A DNA stretch of 64,000 nucleotides from Athene noctua (lineage: Eukaryota > Chordata > Aves > Strigiformes > Strigidae). Numbering within the stretch: position 1 is the stretch's first letter; each line of letters starts with the position of its first letter. The DNA lies in contig NW_027437606.1 in NCBI RefSeq assembly GCF_965140245.1, positions 62,001 to 126,000 of the forward strand, in the 5' to 3' direction. Under the pieces are notes generated by a model. It saw only the letters and a list, made by a program, of their open reading frames with translations. It made no database searches and was not told where the DNA came from. The position numbers and the translations under genes were made by a program. Positions 34,553 through 47,500 of the stretch are shown here, one piece after another.

Positions 34553-37500
34553 TTTGCACTTCCCCGCCACAGGGAAGCTGCTAGCCGGGAATTCTCTGCC
34601 TGGTTCTACCCGCTGCCCGGAACGCTACGCAGGGCAAAAGCGGTTCTCGTCCTCCGTGCTTGCTTTTTCTCAGAAAGAGCCGTGGTGTGCGATTTCGCCG
34701 GAAAACGCGTTTTCGGCCGAAAACGTGTACGTTTGCACTTCCCCGCCACAGGGAAGCTGCTAGCCGGGAATTCTCTGCCTGGTTCTACCCGCTGCCCGGA
34801 ACGCTACGCAGGGCAAAAGCGGTTCTCGTCCTCCGTGCTTGCTTTTTCTCAGAAAGAGCCGTGGTGTGCGATTTCGCCGGAAAAGGCGTTTTCGGCCGAA
34901 AACGTGTACGTTTGCACTTCCCCGCCACAGGGAAGCTGCTAGCCGGGAATTCTCTGCCTGGTTCTACCCGCTGCCCGGAACGCTACGCAGGGCAAAAGCG
35001 GTTCTCGTCCTCCGTGCTTGCTTTTTCTCAGAAAGAGACGTGGTGTGCTTTTTCGCCGGAAAACACGTTTTCGGCCGAAAACGTGTACGTTTGCACTTCC
35101 CCGCCACAGGGAAGCTGCTAGCCGGGAATTCTCTGCCTGGTTCTACCCGCTGCCCGGAACGCTACGCACGGCAAAAGCGGTTCTCGTCCTCCGTGCTTGC
35201 TTTTTCTCAGAAAGAGCCGTGGTGTGCGTTTTCGCCGGAAAACGCGTTTTCGGCCGAAAACGTGTACGTTTGCACTTCCCCGCCACAGGGAAGCTGCTAG
35301 CCGAGAATTCTCTGCCTGGTTCTACCCGCTGCCCGGAACGCTACGCAGGGCAAAAGCGGTTCTCGTCCTCCGTGCTTGCTTTTTCTCAGAAAGAGCCGTG
35401 GTGTGCGATTTCGCCGGAAAAGGCGTTTTCGGCCGAAAACGTGTACGTTTGCACTTCCCCGCCACAGGGAAGCTGCTAGCCGGGAATTCTCTGCCTGGTT
35501 CTACCCGCTGCCCGGAACGCTACGCAGGGCAAAAGCGGTTCTCGTCCTCCGTGCTTGCTTTTTCTCAGAAAGAGACGTGGTGTGCTTTTTCGCCGGAAAA
35601 CACGTTTTCGGCCGAAAACGTGTACGTTTGCACTTCCCCGCCACAGGGAAGCTGCTAGCCGGGAATTCTCTGCCTGGTTCTACCCGCTGCCCGGAACGCT
35701 ACGCAGGGCAAAAGCGGTTCTCGTCCTCCGTGCTTGCTTTTTCTCAGAAAGAGCCGTGGTGTGCGTTTTCGCCGGAAAACGCGTTTTCGGCCGAAAACGT
35801 GTACGTTTGCACTTCCCCGCCACAGGGAAGCTGCTAGCCGGGAATTCTCTGCCTGGTTCTACCCGCTGCCCGGAACGCTACGCAGGGCAAAAGCGGTTCT
35901 CGTCCTCCGTGCTTGCTTTTTCTCAGAAAGAGCCGTGGTGTGCGATTTCGCCGGAAAACGCGTTTTCGGCCGAAAACGTGTACGTTTGCACTTCCCCGCC
36001 ACAGGGAAGCTGCTAGCCGGGAATTCTCTGCCTGGTTCTACCCGCTGCCCGGAACGCTACGCAGGGCAAAAGCGGTTCTCGTCCTCCGTGCTTGCTTTTT
36101 CTCAGAAAGAGCCGTGGTGTGCGATTTCGCCGGAAAACGCGTTTTCGGCCGAAAACGTGTACGTTTGCACTTCCCCGCCACAGGGAAGCTGCTAGCCGGG
36201 AATTCTCTGCCTGGTTCTACCCGCTGCCCGGAACGCTACGCAGGGCAAAAGCGGTTCTCGTCCTCCGTGCTTGCTTTTTCTCAGAAAGAGCCGTGGTGTG
36301 CGTTTTTTGCCGGAAAACGCGTTTTCGGCCGAAAACGTGTACGTTTGCACTTCCCCGCCACAGGGAAGCTGCTAGCCGGGAATTCTCTGCCTGGTTCTAC
36401 CCGCTGCCCGGAACGCTACGCAGGGCAAAAGCGGTTCTCGTCCTCCGTGCTTGCTTTTTCTCAGAAAGAGCCGTGGTGTGCGATTTCGCCGGAAAACGCG
36501 TTTTCGGCCGAAAACGTGTACGTTTGCACTTCCCCGCCACAGGGAAGCTGCTAGCCGGGAATTCTCTGCCTGGTTCTACGCGCTGCCCGGCACGCTACGC
36601 AGGGCAAAAGCGGTTCTCGTCCTCCGTGCTTGCTTTTTCTCAGAAAGAGCCGTGGTGTGCGTTTTCGCCGGAAAACGCGTTTTCGGCCGAAAAAGTGTAC
36701 GTTTGCACTTCCCCGCCACAGGGAAGCTGCTAGCCGGGAATTCTCTGCCTGGTTCTACCCGCTGCCCGGAACGCTACGCAGGGCAAAAGCGGTTCTCGTC
36801 CTCCGTGCTTGCTTTTTCTCAGAAAGAGCCGTGGTGTGCGTTTTCGCCGGAAAACGCGTTTTCGGCCGAAAACGTGTACGTTTGCACTTCCCCGCCACAG
36901 GGAAGCTGCTAGCCGGGAATTCTCTGCCTGGTTCTACCCGCTGCCCGGAACGCTACGCAGGGCAAAAGCGGTTCTCGTCCTCCGTGCTTGCTTTTTCTCA
37001 GAAAGAGCCGTGGTGTGCGTTTTCGCCGGAAAACGCGTTTTCGGCCGAAAACGTGTACGTTTGCACTTCCCCGCCACAGGGAAGCTGCTAGCCGGGATTC
37101 TCTGCCTGGTTCTACCCGCTGCCCGGAACGCTACGCAAGGCAAAAGCGGTTCTCGTCCTCCGTGCTTGCTTTTTCTCAGAAAGAGCCGTGGTGTGCGATT
37201 TCGCCGGAAAACGCGTTTTCGGCCGAAAACGTGTACGTTTGCACTTCCCCGCCACAGGGAAGCTGCTAGCCGGGAATTCTCTGCCTGGTTCTACCCGCTG
37301 CCCGGAACGCTACGCAGGGCAAAAGCGGTTCTCGTCCTCCGTGCTTGCTTTTTCTCAGAAAGAGCCGTGGTGTGCGATTTCGCCGGAAAACGCGTTTTCG
37401 GCCGAAAACGTGTACGTTTGCACTTCCCCGCCACAGGGAAGCTGCTAGCCGGGAATTCTCTGCCTGGTTCTACCCGCTGCCCGGAACGCTACGCAGGGCA

Positions 37501-40500
37501 AAAGCGGTTCTCGTCCTCCGTGCTTGCTTTTTCTCAGAAAGAGCCGTGGTGTGCGATTTCGCCGGAAAACGCGTTTTCGGCCGAAAACGTGTACGTTTGC
37601 ACTTCCCCGCCACAGGGAAGCTGCTAGCCGGGAATTCTCTGCCTGGTTCTACCCGCTGCCCGGAACGCTACGCAGGGCAAAAGCGGTTCTCGTCCTCCGT
37701 GCTTGCTTTTTCTCAGAAAGAGCCGTGGTGTGCGTTTTCGCCGGAAAACGAGTTTTCGGCCGAAAACGTATACGTTTGCACTTCCCCGCCACAGGGAAGC
37801 TGCTAGCCGGGAATTCTCTGCCTGGTTCTACCCGCTGCCCGGAACGCTACGCAGGGCAAAAGCGGTTCTCGTCCTCCGTGCTTGCTTTTTCTCAGAAAGA
37901 GCCGTGGTGTGCGTTTTCGCCGGAAAACGCGTTTTCGGCCGAAAACGTGTACGTTTGCACTTCCCCGCCACAGGGAAGCTGCTAGCCGGGAATTCTCTGC
38001 CTGGTTCTACCCGCTGCCCGGAACGCTACGCAGGGCAAAAGCGGTTCTCGTCCTCCGTGCTTGCTTTTTCTCAGAAAGAGCCGTGGTGTGCGTTTTCGCC
38101 GGAAAACGCGTTTTCGGCCGAAAACGTGTACGTTTGCACTTCCCCGCCACAGGGAAGCTGCTAGCCGGGAATTCTCTGCCTGGTTCTACCCGCTGCCCGG
38201 AACGCTACGCAGGGCAAAAGCGGTTCTCGTCCTCCGTGCTTGCTTTTTCTCAGAAAGAGCCGTGGTGTGCGATTTCGCCGGAAAACGCGTTTTCGGCCGA
38301 AAACGTGTACGTTTGCACTTCCCCGCCACAGGGAAGCTGCTAGCCGGGAATTCTCTGCCTGGTTCTACCCGCTGCCCGGAACGCTACGCAGGGCAAAAGC
38401 GGTTCTCGTCCTCCGTGCTTGCTTTTTCTCAGAAAGAGCCGTGGTATGCGATTTCGCCGGAAAACGCGTTTTCGGCCGAAAACGTGTACGTTTGCACTTC
38501 CCCGCCACAGGGAAGCTGCTAGCCGGGAATTCTCTGCCTGGTTCTACCCGCTGCCCGGAACGCTACGCAGGGCAAAAGCGGTTCTCGTCCTCCGTGCTTG
38601 CTTTTTCTCAGAAAGAGCCGTGGTGTGCGATTTCGCCGGAAAACGCGTTTTCGGCCGAAAACGTGTACGTTTGCACTTCCCCGCCACAGGGAAGCTGCTA
38701 GCCGGGAATTCTCTGCCTGGTTCTACCCGCTGCCCGGAACGCTACGCAGGGCAAAAGCGGTTCTCGTCCTCCGTGCTTGCTTTTTCTCAGAAAGAGCCGT
38801 GGTGTGCGATTTCGCCGGAAAACGCGTTTTCGGCCGAAAACGTGTACGTTTGCACTTCCCCGCCACAGGGAAGCTGCTAGCCGGGAATTCTCTGCCTGGT
38901 TCTAGCCGCTGCCCGGAACGCTACGCAGGGCAAAAGCGGTTCTCGTCCTCCGTGCTTGCTTTTTCTCAGAAAGAGCCGTGGTGTGCGATTTCGCCGGAAA
39001 ACGCGTTTTCGGCCGAAAACGTGTACGTTTGCACTTCCCCGCCACAGGGAAGCTGCTAGCCGGGAATTCTCTGCCTGGTTCTACCCGCTGCCCGGAACGC
39101 TACGCAGGGCAAAAGCGGTTCTCGTCCTCCGTGCTTGCTTTTTCTCAGAAAGAGCCGTGGTGTGCGTTTTCGCCGGAAAACGCGTTTTCGGCCGAAAACG
39201 TGTACGTTTGCACTTCCCCGCCACAGGGAAGCTGCTAGCCGGGAATTCTCTGCCTGGTTCTAGCCGCTGCCCGGAACGCTACGCAGGGCAAAAGCGGTTC
39301 TCGTCCTCCGTGCTTGCTTTTTCTCAGAAAGAGCCGTGGTGTGCGATTTCGCCGGAAAACGCGTTTTCGGCCGAAAACGTGTACGTTTGCACTTCCCCGC
39401 CACAGGGAAGCTGCTAGCCGGGAATTCTCTGCCTGGTTCTACCCGCTGCCCGGAACGCTACGCAGGGCAAAAGCGGTTCTCGTCCTCCGTGCTTGCTTTT
39501 TCTCAGAAAGAGCCGTGGTGTGCGTTTTCGCCGGAAAACGCGTTTTCGGCCGAAAACGTGTACGTTTGCACTTCCCCGCCACAGGGAAGCTGTTAGCCGG
39601 GAATTCTCTGCCTGGTTCTACCCGCTGCCCAGAACGCTACGCAGGGCAAAAGCTGTTCTCGTCCTCCGTGCTTGCTTTTTCTCAGAAAGAGCCGTGGTGT
39701 GCGTTTTCGCCGGAAAACGCGTTTTCGGCCGAAAACGTGTACGTTTGCACTTCCCCGCCACAGGGAAGCTGCTAGCCGGGAATTCTCTGCCTGGTTCTAC
39801 CCGCTGCCCGGAACGCTACGCAGGGCAAAAGCGGTTCTCGTCCTCCGTGCTTGCTTTTTCTCAGAAAGAGCCGTGGTGTGCGATTTCGCCGGAAAACGTG
39901 TTTTCGGCCGAAAACGTGTACGTTTGCACTTCCCCGCCACAGGGAAGCTGCTAGCCGGGAATTCTCTGCCTGGTTCTACCCGCTGCCCGGAACGCTACGC
40001 AGGGCAAAAGCGGTTCTCGTCCTCCGTGCTTGCTTTTTCTCAGAAAGAGCCGTGGTGTGCGTTTTCGCCGGGAAACGCGTTTTCGGCCGAAAACGTGTAC
40101 GTTTGCACTTCCCCCCCACAGGGAAGCTGCTAGCCGGGAATTCTCTGCCTGGTTCTACCCGCTGCCCGGAACGCTACGCAGGGCAAAAGCGGTTCTCGTC
40201 CTCCGTGCTTGCTTTTTCTCAGAAAGAGCCGTGGTGTGCGATTTCGCCGGAAAACGCGTTTTCGGCCGAAAACGTGTACGTTTGCACTTCCCCGCCACGG
40301 GGAAGCTGCTAGCCGGGAATTCTCTGCCTGGTTCTACCCGCTGCCCGGAACGCTACGCAGGGCAAAAGCGGTTCTCGTCCTCCGTGCTTGCTTTTTCTCA
40401 GAAAGAGCCGTGGTGTGCGTTTTCGCCGGAAAACGCGTTTTCGGCCGAAAACGTGTACGTTTGCACTTCCCCGCCACAGGGAAGCTGCTAGCCGGGAATT

Positions 40501-40817
40501 CTCTGCCTGGTTCTACCCGCTGCCCGGAACGCTACGCAGGGCAAAAGCGGTTCTCGTCCTCCGTGCTTGCTTTTTCTCAGAAAGAGCCGTGGTGTGCGTT
40601 TTCGCCGGAAAACGCGTTTTCGGCCGAAAACGTGTACGTTTGCACTTCCCCGCCACAGGGAAGCTGCTAGCCGGGAATTCTCTGCCTGGTTCTACCCGCT
40701 GCCCGGAACGCTACGCAGGGCAAAAGCGGTTCTCGTCCTCCGTGCTTGCTTTTTCTCAGAAAGAGCCGTGGTGTGCGTTTTCGCCGGAAAACGCGTTTTC
40801 GGCCGAAAACGTGTACT
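34553..40817 (+). repeat. Large tandem segmental duplication, unit 2
   Basis: The right member is 6,265 bp (35 x 179). The same markers recur in the same order, but the offset to unit 1 changes stepwise: 5,727 bp at AAAAGGCG (34,885), 6,444 from CTACGCGCTG (36.57) through GTGGTATGCG (38.45), 5,907 at AGCTGTTCTC (39.65) and 6,265 at CACGGGGAAG and GTACTTTTGC (40.3, 40.82). After duplication, internal blocks therefore gained four, lost three and gained two monomers relative to unit 1. A one-base insertion, CGTTTTTTGCC near 36,305, is unique to this unit. Confidence 0.88.
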
Positions 40818-43800
40818 TTTGCACTTCCCCGCCACAGGGAAGCTGCTAGCCGGGAATTCTCTGCCTGGTTCTACCCGCTGCCCGGAACGCTACGCAGGGC
40901 AAAAGCGGTTCTCGTCCTCCGTGCTTGCTTTTTCTCAGAAAGAGCCGTGGTGTGCGATTTCGCCGGAAAACGCGTTTTCGGCCGAAAACGTGTACGTTTG
41001 CACTTCCCCGCCACAGGGAAGCTGCTAGCCGGGAATTCTCTGCCTGGTTCTACCCGCTGCCCGGAACGCTACGCAGGGCAAAAGCGGTTCTCGTCCTCCG
41101 TGCTTGCTTTTTCTCAGAAAGAGCCGTGGTGTGCGATTTCGCCGGAAAACGCGTTTTCGGCCGAAAACGTGTACGTTTGCACTTCCCCCCCACAGGGAAG
41201 CTGCTAGCCGGGAATTCTCTGCCTGGTTCTACCCGCTGCCCGGAACGCTACGCAGGGCAAAAGCGGTTCTCGTCCTCCGTGCTTGCTTTTTCTCAGAAAG
41301 AGCCGTGGTGTGCGATTTCGCCGGAAAACGCGTTTTCGGCCGAAAACGTGTACGTTTGCACTTGCCCGCCACAGGGAAGCTGCTAGCCGGGAATTCTCTG
41401 CCTGGTTCTACCCGCTGCCCGGAACGCTACGCAGGGCAAAAGCGGTTCTCGTCCTCCGTGCTTGCTTTTTCTCAGAAAGAGCCGTGGTGTGCGATTTCGC
41501 CGGAAAACGCGTTTTCGGCCGAAAACGTGTACGTTTGCACTTCCCCGCCACAGGGAAGCTGCTAGCCGGGAATTCTCTGCCTGGTTCTACCCGCTGCCCG
41601 GAACGCTACGCAGGGCAAAAGCGGTTCTCGTCCTCCGTGCTTGCTTTTTCTCAGAAAGAGCCGTGGTGTGCGATTTCGCCGGAAAACGCGTTTTCGGCCG
41701 AAAACGTGTACGTTTGCACTTGCCCGCCACAGGGAAGCTGCTAGCCGGGAATTCTCTGCCTGGTTCTACCCGCTGCCCGGAACGCTACGCAGGGCAAAAG
41801 CGGTTCTCGTCCTCCGTGCTTGCTTTTTCTCAGAAAGAGCCGTGGTGTGCGTTTTCGCCGGAAAACGCGTTTTCGGCCGAAAACGTGTACGTTTGCACTT
41901 CCCCGCCACAGGGAAGCTGCTAGCCGGGAATTCTCTGCCTGGTTCTACCCGCTGCCCGGAACGCTACGCAGGGCAAAAGCGGTTCTCGTCCTCCGTGCTT
42001 GCTTTTTCTCAGAAAGAGCCGTGGTGTGCGATTTCGCCGGAAAACGCGTTTTCGGCCGAAAACGTGTACGTTTGCACTTCCCCGCCACAGGGAAGCTGCT
42101 AGCCGGGAATTCTCTGCCTGGTTCTACCCGCTGCCCGGAACGCTACGCAGGGCAAAAGCGGTTCTCGTCCTCCGTGCTTGCTTTTTCTCAGAAAGAGCCG
42201 TGGTGTGCGTTTTCGCCGGAAAACGCGTTTTCGGCCGAAAACGTGTACGTTTGCACTTCCCCGCCACAGGGAAGCTGCTAGCCGGGAATTCTCTGCCTGG
42301 TTCTACCCGCTGCCCGGAACGCTACGCAGGGCAAAAGCGGTTCTCGTCCTCCGTGCTTGCTTTTTCTCAGAAAGAGCCGTGGTGTGCGATTTCGCCGGAA
42401 AACGCGTTTTCGGCCGAAAACGTGTACGTTTGCACTTCCCCGCCACAGGGAAGCTGCTAGCCGGGAATTCTCTGCCTGGTTCTACCCGCTGCCCGGAACG
42501 CTACGCAGGGCAAAAGCGGTACTCGTCCTCCGTGCTTGCTTTTTCTCAGAAAGAGCCGTGGTGTGCGATTTCGCCGGAAAACGCGTTTTCGGCCGAAAAC
42601 GTGTACGTTTGCACTTCCCCGCCACAGGGAAGCTGCTAGCCGGGAATTCTCTGCCTGGTTCTACCCGCTGCCCGGAACGCTACGCAGGGCAAAAGCGGTA
42701 CTCGTCCTCCGTGCTTGCTTTTTCTCAGAAAGAGCCGTGGTGTGCGATTTCGCCGGAAAACGCGTTTTCGGCCGAAAACGTGTACGTTTGCACTTCCCCG
42801 CCACAGGGAAGCTGCTAGCCGGGAATTCTCTGCGTGGTTCTAGCCGCTGCCCGGAACGCTACGCAGAGCAAAAGCGGTTCTCGTCCTCCGTGCTTGCTTT
42901 TTCTCAGAAAGAGCCGTGGAGTTCGATTTCGCCGGAAAACGCGTTTTCGGCCGAAAACGTGTACGTTTGCACTTCCCCGCCACAGGGAATCTGCTAGCCG
43001 GGAATTCTCTGCCTGGTTCTACCCGCTGCCCGGAACGCTACGCAGGGCAAAAGCGGTTCTCGTCCTCCGTGCTTGCTTTTTCTCAGAAAGAGCCGTGGTG
43101 TGCGTTTTCGCCGGAAAACGCGTTTTCGGCCGAAAACGTGTACGTTTGCACTTCCCCGCCACAGGGAAGCTGCTAGCCGGGAATTCTCTGCCTGGTTCTA
43201 CCCGCTGCCCGGAACGCTACGCAGGGCAAAAGCGGTTCTCGTCCTCCGTGCTTGCTTTTTCTCAGAAAGAGCCGTGGTGTGCGATTTCGCCGGAAAACGC
43301 GTTTTCGGCCGAAAACGTGTACGTTTGCACTTCCCCGCCACAGGGAAGCTGCTAGCCGGGAATTCTCTGCCTGGTTCTACCCGCTGCCCGGAACGCTACG
43401 CAGGGCAAAAGCGGTTCTCGTCCTCCGTGCTTGCTTTTTCTCAGAAAGAGCCGTGGTGTGCGTTTTCGCCGGAAAACGCGTTTTCGGCCGAAAACGTGTA
43501 CGTTTGCACTTCCCCGCCACAGGGAAGCTGCTAGCCGGGAATTCTCTGCCTGGTTCTACCCGCTGCCCGGAACGCTACGCAGGGCAAAAGCGGTTCTCGT
43601 CCTCCGTGCTTGCTTTTTCTCAGAAAGAGCCGTGGTGTGCGATTTCGCCGGAAAACGCGTTTTCGGCCGAAAACGTGTACGTTTGCACTTCCCCGCCACA
43701 GGGAAGCTGTTAGCCGGGAATTCTCTGCCTGGTTCTACCCGCTGCCCGGAACGCTACGCAGGGCAAAAGCGGTTCTCGTCCTCCGTGCTTGCTTTTTCTC

Positions 43801-44535
43801 AGAAAGAGCCGTGGTGTGCGATTTCGCCGGAAAACGCGTTTTCGGCCGAAAACGTGTACGTTTGCACTTCCCCGCCACAGGGAAGCTGCTAGCCGGGAAT
43901 TCTCTGCCTGGTTCTACCCGCTGCCCGGAACGCTACGCAGGGCAAAAGCGGTTCTCGTCCTCCGTGCTTGCTTTTTCTCAGAAAGAGCCGTGGTGTGCGT
44001 TTTCGCCGGAAAACGCGTTTTCGGCCGAAAACGTGTACGTTTGCACTTCCCCGCCACAGGGAAGCTGCTAGCCGGGAATTCTCTGCCTGGTTCTACCCGC
44101 TGCCCGGAACGCTACGCAGGGCAAAAGCGGTTCTCGTCCTCCGTGCTTGCTTTTTCTCAGAAAGAGCCGTGGTGTGCGATTTCGCCGGAAAACGCGTTTT
44201 CGGCCGAAAACGTGTACGTTTGCACTTCCCCGCCACAGGGAAGCTGCTAGCCGGGAATTCTCTGCCTGGTTCTACCCGCTGCCCGGAACGCTACGCAGGG
44301 CAAAAGCGGTTCTCGTCCTCCGTGCTTGCTTTGTCTCAGAAAGAGCCGTGGTGTGCGTTTTCGCCGGAAAACGCGTTTTCGGCCGAAAACGTGTACGTTT
44401 GCACTTCCCCGCCACAGGGAAGCTGCTAGCCGGGATTCTCTGCCTGGTTCTACCCGCTGCCCGGAACGCTACGCAGGGCAAAAGCGGTTCTCGTCCTCCG
44501 TGCTTGCTTTTTCTCAGAAAGAGCCGTGGTGTGCG

Positions 44536-47500
44536 ATTTCGCCGGAAAACGCGTTTTCGGCCGAAAACGTGTACGTTTGCACTTGCCCGCCACAGGGAAG
44601 CTGCTAGCCGGGAATTCTCTGCCTGGTTCTACCCGCTGCCCGGAACGCTACGCAGGGCAAAAGCGGTTCTCGTCCTCCGTGCTTGCTTTTTCTCAGAAAG
44701 AGCCGTGGTGTGCGATTTCGCCGGAAAACGCGTTTTCGGCCGAAAACGTGTACGTTTGCACTTCCCCGCCACAGGGAAGCTGCTAGCCGGGAATTCTCTG
44801 CCTGGTTCTACCCGCTGCCCGGAACGCTACGCAGAGCAAAAGCGGTTCTCGTCCTCCGTGCTTGCTTTTTCTCAGAAAGAGCAGTGGTGTGCGATTTCGC
44901 CGGAAAACGCGTTTTCGGCCGAAAACGTGTACGTTTGCACTTCCCCGCCACAGGGAAGCTGCTAGCCGGGAATTCTCTGCCTGGTTCTACCCGCTGCCCG
45001 GAACGCTACGCAGGGCAAAAGCGGTTCTCGTCCTCCGTGCTTGCTTTTTCTCAGAAAGAGCCGTGGTGTGCGATTTCGCCGGAAAACGCGTTTTCGGCCG
45101 AAAACGTGTACGTTTGCACTTCCCCGCCACAGGGAAGCTGCTAGCCGGGATTCTCTGCCTGGTTCTACCCGCTGCCCGGAACGCTACGCAGGGCAAAAGC
45201 GGTTCTCGTCCTCCGTGCTTGCTTTTTCTCAGAAAGAGCCGTGGTGTGCGATTTCGCCGGAAAACGCGTTTTCGGCCGAAAACGTGTACGTTTGCACTTC
45301 CCCGCCACAGGGAAGCTGCTAGCCGGGAATTCTCTGCCTGGTTGTACCCGCTGCCCGGAACGCTACGCAGGACAAAAGCGGTTCTCGTCCTCCGTGCTTG
45401 CTTTTTCTCAGAAAGAGCCGTGGTGTGCGATTTCGCCGGAAAACGCGTTTTCGGCCGAAAACGTGTACGTTTGCACTTCCCCGCCACAGGGAAGCTGCTA
45501 GCCGGGAATTCTCTGCCTGGTTCTACCCGCTGCCCGGAACGCTACGCAGAGCAAAAGCGGTTCTCGTCCTCCGTGCTTGCTTTTTCTCAGAAAGAGCCGT
45601 GGTGTGCGATTTCGCCGGAAAACGCGTTTTCGGCCGAAAACGTGTACGTTTGCACTTCCCCGCCACAGGGAAGCTGCTAGTCGGGAATTCTCTGCCTGGT
45701 TCTACCCGCTGCCCGGAATGCTACGCAGGGCAAAAGCGGTTCTCGTCCTCCGTGCTTGCTTTTTCTCAGAAAGAGCCGTGGTGTGCGATTTCGCCGGAAA
45801 ACGCGTTTTCGGCCGAAAACGTGTACGTTTGCACTTCCCCGCCACAGGGAAGCTGCTAGCCGGGAATTCTCTGCCTGGTTCTACCCGCTGCCCGGAACGC
45901 TACGCAGGGCAAAAGCGGTTCTCGTCCTCCGTGCTTGCTTTTTCTCAGAAAGAGCCGTGGTGTGCGATTTCGCCGGAAAACGCGTTTTCGGCCGAAAACG
46001 TGTACGTTTGCACTTCCCCGCCACAGGGAAGCTGCTAGCCGGGAATTCTCTGCCTGGTTCTACCCGCTGCCCGGAACGCTACGCAGGGCAAAAGCGGTTC
46101 TCGTCCTCCGTGCTTGCTTTTTCTCAGAAAGAGCCGTGGTGTGCGATTTCGCCGGAAAACGCGTTTTCGGCCGAAAACGTGTACGTTTGCACTTCCCCGC
46201 CACAGGGAAGCTGCTAGCCGGGAATTCTCTGCCTGGTTCTACCCGCTGCCCGGAACGCTACGCAGGGCAAAAGCGGTTCTCGTCCTCCGTGCTTGCTTTT
46301 TCTCAGAAAGAGCTGTGGTGTGCGATTTCGCCGGAAAACGCGTTTTCGGCCGAAAACGTGTACGTTTGCACTTCCCCGCCACAGGGAAGCTGCTAGCCGG
46401 GAATTCTCTGCCTGGTTCTACCCGCTGCCCGGAACGCTACGCAGGGCAAAAGCGGTACTCGTCCTCCGTGCTTGCTTTTTCTCAGAAAGAGCAGTGGTGT
46501 GCGATTTCGCCGGAAAACGCGTTTTCGGCCGAAAACGTGTACGTTTGCACTTCCCCGCCACAGGGAAGCTGCTAGCCGGGAATTCTCTGCCTGGTTCTAC
46601 CCGCTGCCCGGAACGCTACGCAGGGCAAAAGCGGTTCTCGTCCTCCGTGCTTGCTTTTTCTCAGAAAGAGCCGTGGTGTGCGATTTCGCCGGAAAACGCG
46701 TTTTCGGCCGAAAACGTGTACGTTTGCACTTCCCCGCCACAGGGAAGCTGCTAGCCGGGAATTCTCTGCCTGGTTCTACCCGCTGCCCGGAACGCTACGC
46801 AGGGCAAAAGCGGTTCTCGTCCTCCGTGCTTGCTTTTTCTCAGAAAGAGCCGTGGTGTGCGATTTCGCCGGAAAACGCGTTTTCAGCCGAAAACGTGTAC
46901 GTTTGCACTTCCCCGCCACAGGGAAGCTGCTAGCTGGGAATTCTCTGCCTGGTTCTAGCCGCTGCCCGGAACGCTACGCAGGGCAAAAGCGGTTCTCGTC
47001 CTCCGTGCTTGCTTTTTCTCAGAAAGAGCCGTGGTGTGCGATTTCGCCGGAAAACGCGTTTTCGGCCGAAAACGTGTACGTTTGCACTTCCCCGCCACAG
47101 GGAAGCTGCTAGCCGGGAATTCTCTGCCTGGTTCTACCCGCTGCCCGGAACGCTACGCAGGGCAAAAGCGGTTCTCGTCCTCCGTGCTTGCTTTTTATCA
47201 GAAAGAGACGTGGTGTGCGATTTCGCCGGAAAACGCGTTTTCGGCCGAAAACGTGTACGTTTGCACTTCCCCGCCACAGGGAAGCTGCTAGCCGGGAATT
47301 CTCTGCCTGGTTCTACCCGCTGCCCGGAACGCTACGCAGGGCAAAAGCGGTTCTCGTCCTCCGTGCTTGCTTTTTCTCAGAAAGAGCCGTGGTGTGCGAT
47401 TTCGCCGGAAAACGCGTTTTCGGCCGAAAACGTGTACGTTTGCACTTCCCCGCCACAGGGAAGCTGCTAGCCGGGAATTCTCTGCCTGGTTCTACCCGCT

